Both the position numbers and the translations under genes were made by a program. DNA of 64,000 nucleotides, taken from NCBI GenBank assembly GCA_963823515.1, contig CAWGMB010000008.1:62001-126000 (forward strand), written 5' to 3'. Positions 44,405 through 53,410 of the stretch are shown one piece after another. The notes beneath the pieces were generated by a model. That model did no database searches. It worked only from the letters and a program-made list of their open reading frames with translations, and was not told the DNA's origin. The stretch is from Miltoncostaea sp963823515 (GTDB lineage Bacteria; Actinomycetota; Thermoleophilia; Miltoncostaeales; Miltoncostaeaceae). The number at the start of each line of letters is the position of its first letter. The stretch's first letter is position 1.

Positions 44405-45709
44405 CTAGCCCGCCTCCGCCGACGAGGCCTCGTCGCGCTCGGGGCGGCGCGAGGGGAAGCCCGCCCGCAGGGCGGAGGGGATGTTCCGCGCGAGATCGAC
44501 CGGGTTGCGCCTCAGGTTGTAGCGCAGCCCGACGGGAGGGCGCGGGTCCGGGCGCGCGCCCTTCGAGGCGCGGATCTCCCGGTAGACCGCCTCGACCCTG
44601 CGCGTCACCTGCGGCCAGGAGTAGCGCTCGACGATCAGTTCCCGGCCGCGCCGGCCCCAGTCGGCCCGCAGCACGTCGTCGTCGAGCAACTCCGCGATGC
44701 CCGCGGCCAGGGCGCGGGGGTCGGACGGGGCGACGAAGCGCCCCGGAACGCCGTCGCGGATCACCTGGCGGAAGCCGATGTTGTCGGCGCAGACCACCGG
44801 GGTCCCGCTGGCCATCGCCTCGAGCAGCACCACCCCGAACGAGGCGAGGACGCAGGGTGAGGCGAAGACCGTCGCCTCGCGGTAGAGCGCCGGTCGCTCC
44901 TTGTCGAGCAGTCCGAGCCAGTCGATCCGGTCCCACACGCCGAGGCTCTTCGCCTGGTGGTGGTACTTGGGCCTCAGCGGCCCGTCGCCGACCACCTGGA
45001 CGCGGAAGTCGCGGCCCTCGTCCATCAGGATCCGGGTGGCCTCGAGGAGCGTGTCCAGCCCGTTGCGCGGGTCGAAGCGCCCCATGAAGAGGATGCGCGG
45101 CGGCCCCGCGGGGGGTGCCTCGCCGTCCTCCAGGGGCCGGTACAGGTCGGTGTCCACGCCGTTCGGGATGATGTCGAAGTGCGCGTCTCCGAAGTACGGC
45201 CGCAGGGCCGTCACGCATGCGTCGGAGACCGCGATCAGCCGGTCGGTCCGCGTCATCGCGCTGCGCACGTAGGCGAAGAAGTGCTTGTAGGCCCAGTGGC
45301 CACCCTCGAAGTAGGTGTGGAAGGTGCCCACGTTCACCGGGGCCGTCGAGCAGCGCAGCGCCCAGAGCGTCACCATCGGGGACGCCAGCCCCTGGGCGTG
45401 GACCACGTCCATGTCGCGCAGCACCCTCGCCACCCGGGCCTTCATGCCGGGCCCGACGCTCACGCGGGCCACCGACCCGTTCGAGACGACCGGCATCGAG
45501 AGGCCGAGCCGCACCGTGCGGTATCCGTGCGCCGCGAGGTTCTCGGCGTCGATCGCCCGCGCCCGGGCCTTCATCCCGAACGGGGCGTGACTCGTGAGCA
45601 CCGTGACCTCATGGCCGCCGGCCGCCAGCTCGCGGCTGAGGTTGTGGACGTGCTCCGCTATGCCGCCCAGCACCGGGTAGGCGTACTCGGTGACCATCGC
45701 GACCCTCAC
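44405..45709 (-). CDS. GT4-family glycosyltransferase
   Basis: 434 residues from GTG 45709, overlapping the stop of the PAP2-type gene as GTGA. N-terminal VAMVTEYAYPVLGGIAEHVH, acceptor side; C-terminal donor domain with RILFMGRFDPRNGL, and E-x7-E motif region FASPCVLASFGVVLLEAMASG. Resembles PimB-like mannosyltransferases acting on lipid-linked or inositol acceptors. With the neighbouring PAP2_3 enzyme it may form a glycolipid pathway (inference). The open frame continues upstream far beyond this start only as a shadow. Confidence 0.88.
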   Translation of the reverse strand: MRVAMVTEYAYPVLGGIAEHVHNLSRELAAGGHEVTVLTSHAPFGMKARARAIDAENLAAHGYRTVRLGLSMPVVSNGSVARVSVGPGMKARVARVLRDMDVVHAQGLASPMVTLWALRCSTAPVNVGTFHTYFEGGHWAYKHFFAYVRSAMTRTDRLIAVSDACVTALRPYFGDAHFDIIPNGVDTDLYRPLEDGEAPPAGPPRILFMGRFDPRNGLDTLLEATRILMDEGRDFRVQVVGDGPLRPKYHHQAKSLGVWDRIDWLGLLDKERPALYREATVFASPCVLASFGVVLLEAMASGTPVVCADNIGFRQVIRDGVPGRFVAPSDPRALAAGIAELLDDDVLRADWGRRGRELIVERYSWPQVTRRVEAVYREIRASKGARPDPRPPVGLRYNLRRNPVDLARNIPSALRAGFPSRRPERDEASSAEAG

Positions 45710-46470
45710 GGCCGGGCGGGCCTCTGCCACGGGCGCAGCATGTCGGGGCCCGAGATGCGCGTGACGATGTACAGCCCCAGGAGCACGCAGGCCACTCCAC
45801 CCACGCCGTCCAGCCACCAGTGGTTGGCGGTGGCCATCACCACGAAGAGCATCGCGGCGGGCCACACGAACGCCAGCCACCGCCAGCGCGAGGGCGCGAG
45901 CATGAAGAAGAGCGCGAGGGCGAACAGGAACGAGTAGCCGACGTGCATCGAGGGCATCGCGGCGAACTCGTTGCGGAAGGGCTGGAACCAGTCGAGCGAG
46001 CCACCCAGCTTGAGGCTCTCCTTGGTGGGGTCGGCCAGGCCCATGTCCGTCAGCCGCGGTGGCGCCAGCGGGTAGATCCAGTACCCGATCACGGCCAGGC
46101 CGTTGGTGATCCAGAACCAGTTGCGGAACATCGCGAAGTTCTCGCGGCGGAAGAACCAGACCCACAGGAACATCGCCACGAACCCGGTGGTGTGCCCGAG
46201 CGTGTAGCCCCACGTGGTCAGGAACTCCATGACGGGCGTCGACTGCACCCAGTCGTGGATGTCGACCTCCACGAACAGCCCGAGCGCCTTCTCCGCATCG
46301 ACCACCTGGGCGGCGTGGGCGAGCGGCCGCGTCACGTCCTCGACGGCCACCAGGTCGCGCAGCCATTCGTAGGCCACGTTCAGCAGGAGGAAGAGGACCA
46401 CCTCGGCGGCGAACGGCCAGCGGGCGGTCCATGCGCGCGCGAGCGGCGAGGGGCTGGCGGCGACCGTCAC
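45706..46470 (-). CDS. PAP2-superfamily membrane enzyme (inositolphosphotransferase-like)
   Basis: 254 residues from ATG 46470. About six helices with the variant PAP2 motifs WIYPLAPPRL, AAMPSMHVGYS and ATANHWWLDGVGG, as in the Aur1/Ipt1-like PAP2_3 group that transfers inositol phosphate or dephosphorylates lipids. Coupled to the downstream glycosyltransferase, suggesting joint work on a membrane glycolipid. Confidence 0.85.
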   Translation of the reverse strand: MTVAASPSPLARAWTARWPFAAEVVLFLLLNVAYEWLRDLVAVEDVTRPLAHAAQVVDAEKALGLFVEVDIHDWVQSTPVMEFLTTWGYTLGHTTGFVAMFLWVWFFRRENFAMFRNWFWITNGLAVIGYWIYPLAPPRLTDMGLADPTKESLKLGGSLDWFQPFRNEFAAMPSMHVGYSFLFALALFFMLAPSRWRWLAFVWPAAMLFVVMATANHWWLDGVGGVACVLLGLYIVTRISGPDMLRPWQRPARP

Positions 46471-46615
46471 GGCGGCTCAAGCTAGCACGGGTCACGGCCG
46501 ATCCCGGACGCGACAGCCCCCGTCTGGGGCGACCGGGGCCTTTGCTATCGTCGCCCGCGCCGGACGCTGTTTCTCGCCGGTCGACGTCCGCCGCCCCAGG
46601 AAGGTGCCCTCCCGA

Positions 46616-46930
46616 ATGCCGGCTCTCCTGCTGCCGATCTACATCCTGATATTCGTCGGGCTGATCTACCTCGTCGGCGTCCGGCCGCAGCAGCGCCGCC
46701 GGCGCGAGCTCGAGGCGATCATGAGGCGCCTCGGACCCGGCGACGAGGTCGTCACCGCCTCGGGGATCTACGGCACGGTCACCGAGGTCGAGGATGGCGA
46801 GACGCTGCTCCTGGAGGTCGCGGAGGACACCGACATCCGGGTCGCCAAGGCGTCCATCGCGCGGGTGCTGTCGCCGGCCGTGGCCGAGGTGGCCCACGAC
46901 GACGACGCCGCTCCCGACCCCGCCTCCTAG
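46616..46930 (+). CDS. yajC: preprotein translocase subunit YajC
   Basis: 104 residues from ATG 46616 (GTG 46604 in frame). One N-terminal helix (LLLPIYILIFVGLIYLVGVRP) then QQRRRRELEAIMRRLGPGDEVVTASGIYGTV, the YajC signature. Accessory of the SecDF complex in the membrane; secDF follows after 9 nt. A TATCGT hexamer at 46546-46551 may be the promoter -10 of the operon. Confidence 0.93.
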   Translation: MPALLLPIYILIFVGLIYLVGVRPQQRRRRELEAIMRRLGPGDEVVTASGIYGTVTEVEDGETLLLEVAEDTDIRVAKASIARVLSPAVAEVAHDDDAAPDPAS

Positions 46931-46939
46931 GGACCTCCC

Positions 46940-49765
46940 GTGAAGCGCCCGCTCCTCCTGCTGGCCGTCATCGTGGGCCTCGTCGCCGCCTCCCTGGCGG
47001 CGATCGCCCTGCGACCGGCCGTACTCGGCCTCGACCTGCAGGGCGGCGTCGAGGTCATCCTGCAGGGGCAGCCGACCGACGAGAGCGAGGTCACCCCCGA
47101 GGCGATCGACCGCTCGGTCGAGATCATCCGCAGCCGCGTCGACGCGTTCGGCGTGTCCGAGCCCGAGATCCAGACCCAGGGCTCCGACCAGATCGTCGTG
47201 GCGCTGCCGGGGGCGGAGAACCCCAACAAGGTCGTCACCGACCTGATCCAGCCCGCCCAGCTGGTCTTCATCAACTACGAGCGCAACCTCGTGCCGTTCT
47301 CGTCGTCGCAGGAGGGCACCACCGACCTCTACGAGGCGGTCCAGCTCGCGCGGCGCACCGAGCCGACCGGCACGCGCGGCAAGCCGACCTTCTACGCCTT
47401 CAAGGACAAGAAGGAGATTCCGGGCGTCGGGTCGGCGCCCGACCTGGCGACGCTCCGCGAGAGCTTCCCCGACAAGACGATCCCCCCGGGGGTCGAGGTG
47501 CTGAAGGTCCCCAAGGGGCTGTTCATCGCCTACGAGGAGACGCAGAGGCTCCAGACCCGGAACGCCGGTACCCAGAAGACGTACTTCGTCTTCCAGAACA
47601 CCCCAGGGCTGACCGGCCAGGACGTGTCGTCGGCCCGCGGGAGCCTCCAGACGGCCGGCATCGGGCCGCGTGAGTGGGTCGTCGAGCTCGACTTCACCAG
47701 CGAGGGCGGCAAGAAGTTCGCCGACATCACCCAGCAGCTCGCCCAGGATGGCCAGATCCGCGGCGAGCTCCAGCGCTTCGCGATCATCCTCGACGGCCGG
47801 ATCGTCTCCAACCCGACGATCGACTACAACGAGAACCCCAACGGCATCCAGGGCGGCCGCGCCCAGATCACGGGCACCTTCAGCCAGAACGAGGCCGAGA
47901 CCCTCGCCAAGCAGGTCAACTCGGGCGCGCTGCCGATCGAGCTCAAGGTGATCAGCCTGCGGCAGGTCTCGGCCACGCTCGGCTCCCAGTCGCTGCGCCA
48001 GGGGCTGGTGGCCGGCGTCGTCGGCCTCGTCCTGGTGATGCTCTTCCTGATCGCCTACTACCGCTTCCTCGGCGTGATCGCCGCCCTCGCGCTGGTCGTC
48101 TACGCGATCCTGCTCTACGCGGTCGTGGTGCTGGTGCCGATCACCATGACGCTCCCGGGCATCGCCGGGGTCATCCTCACCATCGGCGTCGCGTCCGACG
48201 CCAACGTCGTGATCTTCGAGCGCGTGAGGGAGGAGGCGAGGAGCGGAAAACCGCCCCGGGCCGCCATTCTCGCGGGGTACAAGAAGGGCATCACGGCCAT
48301 CATCGACGCCAACGTCGTCACGCTGGCGACCGCCGCGATCCTCTTCCTGTTCGCGACCGCGGGCGTGAAGGGCTTCGCCTTCACCCTCTTCGTCGGCGTG
48401 CTCCTGTCGCTGTTCACCGCGGTCGTGGCGACCCGCGCCGCCTTCAACGTCCTGGCGGAGACGCGGTTCCTTCGCGACGACCGGTTCCTCGGCCTGAACC
48501 AGCGCGAGATCCACTGGAAGCTCGACTTCGTCGGCAAGTGGAAGCTCTGGATGGCGATCTCGTTCATCCCCCTCGCGGCCGGGGCGGTCGTGATCGGCGC
48601 CAACGGTCTCAACCTGGGCCTCGACTTCGAGAGCGGCACGCGCATCACCACCTCGTTCGACCAGCGGCCGAGCGAGGACGCCGTGCGGGCCGTCTTCTCC
48701 GACCTGGGCTACGGCAACGCGAAGATCCAGTCGTTCACGGAGACCGTGGACGGGGAGCAGGTCCGCGGCTTCCAGATGCAGACCGAGACGCTCCAGCCGC
48801 CGGAGCAGCAGGCCCTCGAGCGCGCCCTCGAAGCGGAGTTCGGCATCAACCGCGACACCCTGCAGGTCGAGACCGTCGGCGCGACGTTCGGCGACCAGGT
48901 GATCCGCAATGCGATCTGGGCGATCCTGCTCAGCTTCGTCGTGATCATCCTCTATCTGACCATCCGGTTCGAGTACAAGCTCGCGTTGCCGGCTCTGCTC
49001 TCGGTCGTCCACGACGTGGGGCTCGCCGTCGCGGTCTACTCGGTTACCGGGCGGGAGGTGACCAGCGCGACGGTGGCGGCGTTGCTGACCATCCTCGGCT
49101 ACTCGCTGTACGACGTGGTGATCGTGTTCGACCGCATCCGCGAGAACGTGCCGATCATGCGCAAGGCGACCTACCGCGAGATCGTCAACACGTCCGTCCA
49201 CGAGACGCTGACGCGATCCATCATCACGTCGCTGACAACGCTGATCCCGCTCACGGTCCTGTTCTTCTTCGGCGGCGACACGCTCAAGGACTTCGCCTTC
49301 GCGCTCCTGGTCGGCATCCTGTCGGGCGGCCTGTCCTCGATCGCGATCGCCGCGCCGATCGCCGCCCTCTGGAAGGAGCGCGAGCCCGAGAACAAGCGGC
49401 GCGCCGTCAAGGCCGAGCGTCGTGCGGCGATGATCGCTTCCGACTCCGATGTGGTCGACCTGACCGCGCTTGCGCGGGCCGAGGCGGCCCTCAGCGCCGA
49501 GCTACGGGCCGAAGAGGGCCTGGACGGGCCGGAGTCCGAGGAGGAACCGCTCCGCGAGCTGGAGGTGGGCGACGAGACCGACGAGACCGGGGAGCCGGAG
49601 GCCGACGCCGGCGTGGCCGTTGGCCCGGACGGCCCGGCCCCCGAGCCCCCCCCAGGGGCGCCCGTGGGCGATGGGCCGGCCGAGCCCGTCCCGGCGGCGC
49701 CCCGCACGCGAACCGATCCGAGCCGCGTCCGTCGTCACCGCAACGTCCAGAAGAGGAGGCGCTGA
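46940..49765 (+). CDS. secDF: fused protein-export membrane protein SecDF
   Basis: 941 residues. The SecD half (1 to about 505) has LGLDLQGGVEVILQG and the RND-type segment ITIGVASDANVVIFERVREE. The SecF half (about 520-830) has GLDFESGTRI and GYSLYDVVIVFDRIRENV. Twelve helices in two sets of six. It uses the proton gradient to pull exported proteins through SecYEG. SecD and SecF are separate in many actinobacteria, so the fusion is notable. A low-complexity acidic/Pro-rich tail of about 110 residues ends in a basic cluster (VRRHRNVQKRRR). Confidence 0.95.
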   Translation: MKRPLLLLAVIVGLVAASLAAIALRPAVLGLDLQGGVEVILQGQPTDESEVTPEAIDRSVEIIRSRVDAFGVSEPEIQTQGSDQIVVALPGAENPNKVVTDLIQPAQLVFINYERNLVPFSSSQEGTTDLYEAVQLARRTEPTGTRGKPTFYAFKDKKEIPGVGSAPDLATLRESFPDKTIPPGVEVLKVPKGLFIAYEETQRLQTRNAGTQKTYFVFQNTPGLTGQDVSSARGSLQTAGIGPREWVVELDFTSEGGKKFADITQQLAQDGQIRGELQRFAIILDGRIVSNPTIDYNENPNGIQGGRAQITGTFSQNEAETLAKQVNSGALPIELKVISLRQVSATLGSQSLRQGLVAGVVGLVLVMLFLIAYYRFLGVIAALALVVYAILLYAVVVLVPITMTLPGIAGVILTIGVASDANVVIFERVREEARSGKPPRAAILAGYKKGITAIIDANVVTLATAAILFLFATAGVKGFAFTLFVGVLLSLFTAVVATRAAFNVLAETRFLRDDRFLGLNQREIHWKLDFVGKWKLWMAISFIPLAAGAVVIGANGLNLGLDFESGTRITTSFDQRPSEDAVRAVFSDLGYGNAKIQSFTETVDGEQVRGFQMQTETLQPPEQQALERALEAEFGINRDTLQVETVGATFGDQVIRNAIWAILLSFVVIILYLTIRFEYKLALPALLSVVHDVGLAVAVYSVTGREVTSATVAALLTILGYSLYDVVIVFDRIRENVPIMRKATYREIVNTSVHETLTRSIITSLTTLIPLTVLFFFGGDTLKDFAFALLVGILSGGLSSIAIAAPIAALWKEREPENKRRAVKAERRAAMIASDSDVVDLTALARAEAALSAELRAEEGLDGPESEEEPLRELEVGDETDETGEPEADAGVAVGPDGPAPEPPPGAPVGDGPAEPVPAAPRTRTDPSRVRRHRNVQKRRR

Positions 49766-49768
49766 GCC

Positions 49769-50110
49769 ATGGCCACCGTGCGTGAGGGCATCGAGCAGGC
49801 CGTCCTGATGTCGATCGGCGCGGCGGCGCTGACGCGCGAGCGCGCGGAGGCCGCCGTCGCGGAGCTGGTACGCAAGGGGCAGGTCGGCGGCGAGGAGGGG
49901 GCGGTCATCGTGGATCGCCTGATGGCGCGCGTGCGCGGCGAGGGCAGCACCGCCGAAAGCATCGTGGGCAGGCTCGAAGGCGGCGTGCAGGGCGTCCTGC
50001 GCGAGTTCGGGGTCGTCACGCGGGCCGAGCTGGAGGACGTCCAGCTGCGCCTGATGGAGCTCGAGCACCGCATCGCACAGCTGGAGAAGGCTCCTCCCTC
50101 GGCGGGGTGA
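49769..50110 (+). CDS. small coiled-coil (phasin-like) protein
   Basis: 113 residues, fully helical: ERAEAAVAELVRKGQVGGEEG, then an amphipathic C-terminal coil (LEDVQLRLMELEHRIAQLEK). Resembles phasin-like/polyhydroxyalkanoate-associated helical proteins, but the match is by composition. Starts 3 nt after secDF, so co-transcribed. A terminator follows. Confidence 0.6.
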   Translation: MATVREGIEQAVLMSIGAAALTRERAEAAVAELVRKGQVGGEEGAVIVDRLMARVRGEGSTAESIVGRLEGGVQGVLREFGVVTRAELEDVQLRLMELEHRIAQLEKAPPSAG

Positions 50111-50116
50111 GCGCAC

Positions 50117-50142
50117 CCTGATCCGCCCCCGGGCGGATCAGG
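50117..50142. terminator. terminator hairpin after the secDF operon
   Basis: cctgatccgccc (50117-50128) pairs exactly with 50131-50142; nominal loop 2 nt. Confidence 0.6.
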
Positions 50143-50234
50143 TCTAAAGGACGCGCGGCGGAGCCCGATAGTGAGGGGGAGGCCCCTCGACCGGGGCCAT
50201 GTGCGCCCGCGCGACGGGCGGAACGGAGACCCCC

Positions 50235-51350
50235 TTGCGCAGCCGACTCGTGATCCCCGCGGCCCTTCTGGTGACGGTCGCGTACGTCAAGGGGCGTCTG
50301 GACTCGAACCTGCAGCGGCGAGGGGAGTCCCGTGACGCCGTCCGCGTGGCCACGCCGCCGCTCGACCCGATCCTCCGGGCCCAGGCGGAGGCCGAGGACG
50401 CGATGGTGATCGCCGAGTCCCAGGCCGCCGCCGCCGGCGTCGCGTTCGACGCACCCGCGGCGCCCGACCCCGCCTACCTGTCCGAATGGCTGACGACGCC
50501 GACGTGGGGACCCGTGCCACGGCGCGCCCGCGCGCGCGACGCCTTCGACCCCGCGCGCCTCGCGGAGTGGGCGATCAACCCCGCGCCCGAGCCGCCGCGC
50601 CCGCGTGCGCGTCCCGGGTTCGACCCCGGGCGCATGGCGGAGTGGATGACTGACCCCGCGCCGCGGACCCCGCGCCGCACGCCCTCCGGGTTCGACCCGG
50701 CCGCGCTCGCCGAATGGGTCACGAACCCGACGTGGGGACCCCTGCGGCGCACCCGCGCCCGTGAGGTCCTCGACGCGGCCGCGCTCGTCGAGTGGGCCTC
50801 CGACCCAACGTGGGGCGAGATCCGCCGCGCCCGCACCCGTGACGCGTTCGAGGCCGCGGCGCTCGCGGAGTGGGTCACCCACGTCGCGCCGGCCGCCGTC
50901 GATGGGGACGCGGCGCCTCGCCCGGAGGCGGAGGCCGAGCCGGTCGCCGTCGTGGCGGGGGCCGGCGCGCAGGACCCCGTCGCCGAGCCCGAGCACGACT
51001 CCCAGCCCGAGCTCCCGCCGGAGCCCGAGCTGCTCGTGAAGCCCGAGGCCGGGCCCGAGGTGGAGGTCCGGATCGACGAGACCGGTCGGTTCTCCCTCGG
51101 AGGCTGGGCCGCGCAGCCGGGCCACATGGTCCTCTGCGGCGTCACCTTCCGCGATCGGCGCGACCGCCCCGTCGATCCCGCCGCGATCCGGCTCAGCACC
51201 GACGCCGCCAGCAACGTGGGCGACGGCGGCCTCGTGGTCCTCTCCGACGCGGGGTTCGCCCCGGACCGCGAGGGCTTCACGCTCCTGCTGGCCGCGCAGG
51301 CCGCCGGAAGCTTCGCCGCCGTCGGGCGATACGAGGTCATCGCGGACTGA
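50235..51350 (+). CDS. membrane-anchored repeat protein A with novel C-terminal domain
   Basis: 371 residues from TTG 50235 (GGAG at 50225-50228, 6-nt spacing). A short N-terminal hydrophobic segment (LVIPAALLVTVAYV) is followed by six units of 24-27 residues, each with an E-W pair (W85, W112, W137, W161, W187, W213) in the pattern F-(D/E)-x-A-x-L-A-E-W-x-x-x-P, often ending P-T-W-G. An acidic Pro-rich linker leads to a domain at 285-371 (RFSLGGWAAQPG...GVTFR...GFAP...GFT...AAGSFAAVG). The same domain ends the next gene. No known family recognised. Confidence 0.75.
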   Translation: MRSRLVIPAALLVTVAYVKGRLDSNLQRRGESRDAVRVATPPLDPILRAQAEAEDAMVIAESQAAAAGVAFDAPAAPDPAYLSEWLTTPTWGPVPRRARARDAFDPARLAEWAINPAPEPPRPRARPGFDPGRMAEWMTDPAPRTPRRTPSGFDPAALAEWVTNPTWGPLRRTRAREVLDAAALVEWASDPTWGEIRRARTRDAFEAAALAEWVTHVAPAAVDGDAAPRPEAEAEPVAVVAGAGAQDPVAEPEHDSQPELPPEPELLVKPEAGPEVEVRIDETGRFSLGGWAAQPGHMVLCGVTFRDRRDRPVDPAAIRLSTDAASNVGDGGLVVLSDAGFAPDREGFTLLLAAQAAGSFAAVGRYEVIAD

Positions 51351-51478
51351 TCCGCCGTCCGGGGCTCAACCCTGGGCTCCCGCGGCCGATGACCTGTTGA
51401 CGGCCGTCGACCAGCTCGGCGCCGGCATCGCATCAGCGCGTCGCGTCGCGTCGCCGCACCCTCAAGGAGGCCGTGGGA

Positions 51479-53328
51479 ATGTCCACCATGAACATCGCCA
51501 TCATCGGTGGCGTCGTTCTGCTCATCCTCGTGCTCACGAAGATGAGGCGCTCGCAGGCAGCCGAGACGACCCCCTCGGGTCGTGGCCGCGTGCGTGGCGA
51601 GCGCCGACGCAAGCGCGGCAAGGACACGCCGCCCGCGGCTCCCGAGCCCATGCCCCTCGCCGCCGCCGCAGGACAGTCCGCTGCGACCGCGACGACGCCC
51701 GAGTCGATGGGTCCGCCGGCGGCCGAGTGGCCCCCGGCGGCCGAGGACTCCCCCGTGGAGTGGCCGCCCGCCGAGGATCATCCCGCGCCGCGCGCGGCCG
51801 AGCGCCACGACGAGCACGGTGCGGAGGCGCCGGTTCATCACGACCCCTTCTCCGACGAGCCCCACGCCCCCTGGGCCGAGGACGAGCTCGTCACCGACCC
51901 GGGTTGGCCGATGCCGGGCGAGGTCGACGTCGCCTGGTCCCCGCCGCCGGGTCATGAGGCCATGGGCGCCGCGCCACCGGTCGTGCAGCCCGTCGCCTCC
52001 GAGCCCACGTGGAGCGACGAGATCGCCACAACCGCCGCCGACCCCGCGCCCGCGAGCGTTGAGTGGCTGAGCGCCGAGCCGGCCGAGGAGGAGGCGCAGG
52101 AGTGGAGCCCGGTCGAGGCCGACGCCCAGGCCCAGGCCGAGGCACAGGCCGTCTGGGCCCCCGGCCAGGAGGCCGTCGAACCCTCCGACGAGGTCCTCTC
52201 GTGGGGGGCCGACGCCGAGGCCACCGCCGAGGCCGAAGCGGTCTGGGACACCGCAGGGCAGGACCCCGAGCAGAGCGGTGCGTGGGACGGGCGGGCCTCG
52301 CATGCCCACGACTCGCAGCCCACCGGCCCGATCCCCGTCGTCCGGATCTCCGACGACCCTCCGGCCGAGGAGGCGCAGGACGCCTTCGAGGCGGCCGGGT
52401 ACGCGTATGCCGATGAGGCCTACGGCGTCCCCGAGGCCGGGTACGACCCCGAGCCGGAGGTGCAGTACGCCCCGGTGACCGAGGCCGGATACGCGCCCGA
52501 GTCCGACGACGCGCCGGATCTCTCCGGCTACGCGGCGGAGGAGTCGCCGGCGCCGCCGGCCTACGAGCCGTACTCCGCCGACGAGGGCGCCGGTTGGCCC
52601 ACGGTCGGGGCCGAGGCATCCGTCACCTTCGAGGAGCCCGTCTCCTTCGAGGAGCCCGTCCCTTCGAGGAGCCCGTCTCCTTCGAGGAGCCCCCGCCCTT
52701 CGAGGAGCCCGTCTCCTTCGAGGAGCCCCCGCCCTTCGAGGAGCCCGTCTCCTTCGAGGAGCCCCCGCCCTTCGAGGAGCCCGTCTCCTTCGAGGAGCCC
52801 GTCTCCTTCGAGGAGCCCGTCTCCTTCGAGGAGCCCGTCTCCTTCGAGGAGCCCCCGGTCCAGGAGCCCGTCTTCTCCTTCCCGGACGAGCCCGTCTCCT
52901 TCGAGGAGCCGGTCATCATCGGGGCCCCCGAGGCCCCCTCCGGGCCCGCAACGGCCTGGTGGGACGAGGAGCCGGCCGCATCGGCGGTCGTCGTCGCGGC
53001 GCCGCGGGAGGACGACCCGGCCCTGACCGGTCGCTTCGCCCTCGGTGGATTCGCCATGCAGCCGGGTCAGCACTCGCTCGGCGGCGTCACCTTCCGCGCC
53101 GAGCTCGACGCGGCCCCGTCTGACTGGACGGTCGGAGGTTCGACCGACGACGACGCCCCGGCCGGCACGCTCGTGCTGGTGCTCGACGGCGCCATCAACT
53201 GCGCGCCGGAGGGGCTCGAGGTCGTGATGGACCCGGGCTTCGCGCCCACGACGCAGGGCTTCACCGTCCGCGTCAGCGCCCTCGCCGCCGGGCCTTTCGC
53301 GGCCAGCGGCACCTTCCGGGTGCGCTGA
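51479..53328 (+). CDS. membrane-anchored repeat protein B, frameshifted in an 18-bp repeat
   Basis: ATG 51479 has AAGGAGG at 51464-51470. One N-terminal helix (IAIIGGVVLLILVLT) then a basic stretch (MRRSQ, RGERRRKRGK) that predicts the rest is cytoplasmic. A long acidic, Trp/Tyr-dotted region leads to 13 units of an 18-bp repeat encoding FEEPVS/FEEPPP. The second unit lacks one base (gtccc for gtctcc at 52658-52662). As sequenced the frame then encodes Ser/Arg/Pro sequence and stops at 53026. Correcting it restores FEEPVS and the C-terminal domain (53032-53325) homologous to protein A, giving about 616 residues. Confidence 0.7.
52628..52857 (+). repeat. tandem 18-bp repeat, 13 units
   Basis: Units alternate ttcgaggagcccgtctcc and ttcgaggagcccccgccc; unit 2 is 17 bp. 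Unit changes keep the frame, but the 1-bp loss in unit 2 does not. Each unit codes for F-E-E-P-V-S or F-E-E-P-P-P. Confidence 0.95.
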
Positions 53329-53339
53329 TCCCCGCTCGT

Positions 53340-53373
53340 ACCGCGGCGTTCCCCTCGTCGGGAACGCCGCGGT
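53340..53373. terminator. perfect 14-bp terminator
   Basis: accgcggcgttccc (53340-53353) pairs exactly with 53360-53373 around a 6-nt loop, 12 nt after protein B. Confidence 0.75.
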
Positions 53374-53397
53374 CACGGGCCCGTCCGTCGCCGCTGC

Positions 53398-53403
53398 TAC
53401 CTT
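53398..53403 (+). promoter_or_regulatory. -10 element, leaderless promoter
   Basis: TACCTT with 7 nt to ATG 53411; supports ATG 53411 over TTG 53402. Confidence 0.45.
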
Positions 53404-53410
53404 GGCCCGC

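Noticed and set aside
44405..49201. Minus-strand open frame of 1598 codons
   Set aside because: Only the first 434 codons' worth (44405-45709) is a glycosyltransferase; the rest is antisense to yajC-secDF and the PAP2 gene and has Asp/Arg/Leu-biased shadow composition.
52628..52857. CRISPR-like array
   Set aside because: Units are contiguous 18-mers without spacers and encode a peptide repeat inside a gene.
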